Below, piece by piece: positions 6,205 through 7,195 of a stretch of DNA of 7,195 nt (positions are counted from its first letter, which is position 1; every line of letters starts with the position of its first letter). This stretch comes from Halanaerobiaceae bacterium (GTDB taxonomy: Bacteria > Bacillota > Halanaerobiia > Halanaerobiales > Halarsenatibacteraceae): assembly GCA_003554685.1 (NCBI GenBank), contig PWHA01000321.1, positions 1 to 7,195 on the forward strand, given 5' to 3'. The translations under genes and the position numbers were made by a program. The notes under the pieces were generated by a model. That model saw only the letters and a list, made by a program, of their open reading frames with translations. It made no database searches and was not told the origin of the DNA.

Positions 6205-6223
6205 TTAACGGACAAATGAAGAA
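6197..6223. other. Perfect 10-bp stem hairpin between the HD gene and ispG
   Basis: ttcttcattt (6197-6206) pairs perfectly with aaatgaagaa (6214-6223) across the 7-nt loop aacggac. The stem is AT-rich and no T-run follows on either strand, so it is not a standard terminator. One arm overlaps the second 18-bp repeat copy. Confidence 0.6.
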
Positions 6224-6227
6224 AACA

Positions 6228-6376
6228 GCTTATTGAAAAAAGTGCTTACTGAAAAAATGCTTACTGAAAAAATTGTCAATTGAAAAATCTGCTGCTGGCT
6301 GCTAACTGCAAAAACAGCTAACTGCAAAAAAACTTAAAAAATAACCAACTGCAAAAACAACTAACTGTAAAAATAG
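6228..6376. repeat. Eight-unit degenerate array with mostly 15-16-bp spacing
   Basis: Units fit gctNactgNaaaaa. The G of the core tg falls at 6235, 6251, 6266, 6282, 6308, 6324, 6351 and 6367, giving steps of 16, 15, 16, 26, 16, 27 and 16. The first four units read mostly acTGAAAA and the last four aacTGC/TAAAA, so two subfamilies are visible. The array reaches the stop codon of the HD-domain gene. The period is the same as in the array at 2276-2371 but the sequence is different. Confidence 0.75.
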
Positions 6377-6931
6377 CTAAATTTTTGAACAATCCTGGCA
6401 GTCCTCACCGCAGTTGTCGATAAACCTGGCTATCTTTTCATCCAGCACTTCCAGCCTCTCTAATGCTGCTTTGAGAGGAATTTCAACATTATGATGTTCT
6501 CCATCTTCCTTTTCATCAACATCATCGGCTTCCATGGTCAGTTTTTGAAAGGGGGTCGGTTTAAGATTCTTGTTGATGGGACTGGAACCGCTGTGAAATA
6601 GGATGGCCAGGGCAATTTCTCGGGCTTTGCCCAGGTCTTCTCCTTTGAGAATTAAAAGCTCATGTGCCCTTTCTGAGCCCTTGATGGGATGAATATCAAA
6701 GTAATCATAGGACTCGAAATCCCATTCTCCATGTTTTTCCCATTTGGTGTGGCCAATATCATGAAGCAGAGCTGCTTTAGTTGCCAGGTCCGGGCAAATA
6801 TCGCGCTCTATGGCCATATCATAAGCATATTCTGCAGCAGCAACTGCATGACGGAACCCAGCCACTCTGAGATGTTTTAAGGCCACGCTATCTGTCAGGA
6901 GACTGACCAGAGTAACACGGGGGAGTTTCAT
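6377..6931 (-). CDS. HD-domain protein, putative metal-dependent phosphohydrolase
   Basis: The 184-residue protein has the HD superfamily metal ligands in order: H28 (FRHA), H57-D58 (LLHDIGH), H81 (DIHPIKGSE), H113 (LFHSGS) and D136/D137 (EADDVDE). HDIG-type proteins are usually cytoplasmic phosphomonoesterases or phosphodiesterases acting on nucleotides or signalling molecules; the substrate cannot be told from sequence. The HD core covers about 25-137. A helical, charged C-terminal tail ends in CGEDCQDC (C174, C178, C181), an unusual cysteine cluster that might bind a metal. The ATG at 6931 follows AAGGAAGG; an ATG 5 bases upstream meets a stop at once, so this start is preferred. It lies 360 bp upstream of ispG and is probably a separate transcription unit. 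I do not recognise a named gene. Confidence 0.85.
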   Translation of the reverse strand: MKLPRVTLVSLLTDSVALKHLRVAGFRHAVAAAEYAYDMAIERDICPDLATKAALLHDIGHTKWEKHGEWDFESYDYFDIHPIKGSERAHELLILKGEDLGKAREIALAILFHSGSSPINKNLKPTPFQKLTMEADDVDEKEDGEHHNVEIPLKAALERLEVLDEKIARFIDNCGEDCQDCSKI

Positions 6932-6936
6932 GCCAT

Positions 6937-6944
6937 CCTTCCTT
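6937..6944 (-). promoter_or_regulatory. Ribosome binding site of the HD-domain gene
   Basis: The minus strand reads AAGGAAGG, 5 nt before the ATG at 6931. It supports this start over the out-of-frame ATG at 6936-6934. Confidence 0.7.
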
Positions 6945-7029
6945 TCTACAATCTGAAATCAAATCATACTATTTTAAGTTACACTGGTTTCCCTGGATTA
7001 AATAAATTTGAGATCATTGAATAAGTTAA

Positions 7030-7157
7030 TTTTAGAACAGTGACTGGACGCATTTAATAACAGTGATTGGTGATTGGCAGTATTTAAGAAAAGTAAATGG
7101 TAACATTTAAGAACAGTGACTGAACGAATTTAATAACAGTGATTGGTGATTGGACAC
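7030..7157. repeat. Degenerate tandem array, 23- and 30-bp units, upstream of the HD gene
   Basis: The clearest pair is 7035-7077 and 7111-7153: 43 bp each, 41 identical, 76 bp apart. Between and within them smaller units begin atttaa at 7052, 7082, 7105 and 7128, with lengths 30, 23, 23 and about 30. The 30-bp units carry an extra gattggt-type 7-bp step. The rest of the gap 6932-7195 shows no gene. A lone TATAAT on the minus strand at 7185-7180 has no assessable -35 box, because that would fall at or beyond the window edge. Confidence 0.75.
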
Positions 7158-7195
7158 TCATTATTTTGAATTACAATAGATTATACTGCAAAAAG

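Larger units (their letters stand above)
6017..6376. other. 360-bp gap between the HD gene and ispG: no gene, several short repeats and hairpins
   Basis: No supported gene is present on either strand. Besides the arrays and hairpins listed separately, there is an 8-bp AT-rich stem, ttttagct (6108-6115) with agctaaaa (6122-6129). The ispG promoter should be here, but I could not pick a pair of -35 and -10 boxes better than chance. T-runs on the minus strand recur throughout, yet none follows a strong GC stem, so the HD gene has no clear intrinsic terminator. Confidence 0.7.

Noticed and set aside
7180..7185. Perfect TATAAT on the minus strand as promoter of the HD-domain gene
   Set aside because: It is about 250 bp upstream of the ATG, the -35 region is off the window, and such hexamers are frequent in AT-rich gaps.

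Overview
The window looks like a chromosomal segment of a low-to-moderate GC Gram-positive anaerobe (Bacillota). The best evidence is the core order ispG - proS - polC, all on the minus strand. PolC-type DNA polymerase III is a Bacillota-type replicase, and this cluster is widespread in clostridia and relatives. Asn/Glu/Lys-rich linkers and AT-rich gaps would fit a Halanaerobiales-like organism, but that placement is a guess.

Every supported gene is on the minus strand, so transcription runs from high to low coordinates. In that order: an HD-domain putative phosphohydrolase (6931-6377); a 360-bp non-coding gap packed with degenerate short repeats; ispG (6016-4823, MEP isoprenoid pathway); proS (4819-3041, prolyl-tRNA synthetase, 3 bp after ispG and probably co-translated); a GT2-family glycosyltransferase (2993-2358); a 177-bp gap with a six-unit 16-bp repeat array; an MgtC/SapB-family membrane protein (2180-1521); a 370-bp gap with a cluster of hairpins, a possible promoter and a 21-bp palindrome; and the 5' end of polC (1150 to beyond base 1). 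Only the polC N-terminal domain, a long linker and the start of the OB fold are inside the window. Upstream of the HD gene (6932-7195) is another repeat-bearing gap.

Functionally this is housekeeping: isoprenoid precursors, tRNA charging and replication, with two envelope-related genes (glycosyltransferase, MgtC-like) lying between proS and polC, which are usually adjacent. I see no defence system, CRISPR array, tRNA, rRNA or intact transposon.

The unusual layer is the repetitive and low-complexity DNA. Three of the four intergenic gaps over 150 bp hold degenerate short tandem repeats, two of them with a 16-bp period but unrelated sequence. All three housekeeping proteins carry low-complexity, polar insertions at linkers or surface loops, and the inserts in polC and ispG contain visible DNA-level repeats. 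Within or beside these are a perfect 20-bp palindrome (proS) and a compact set of four hairpins (1351-1465) that could be a structured RNA or the remnant end of an IS200/IS605-like element. These are the items most worth a second look; I did not find a convincing new multi-gene system.
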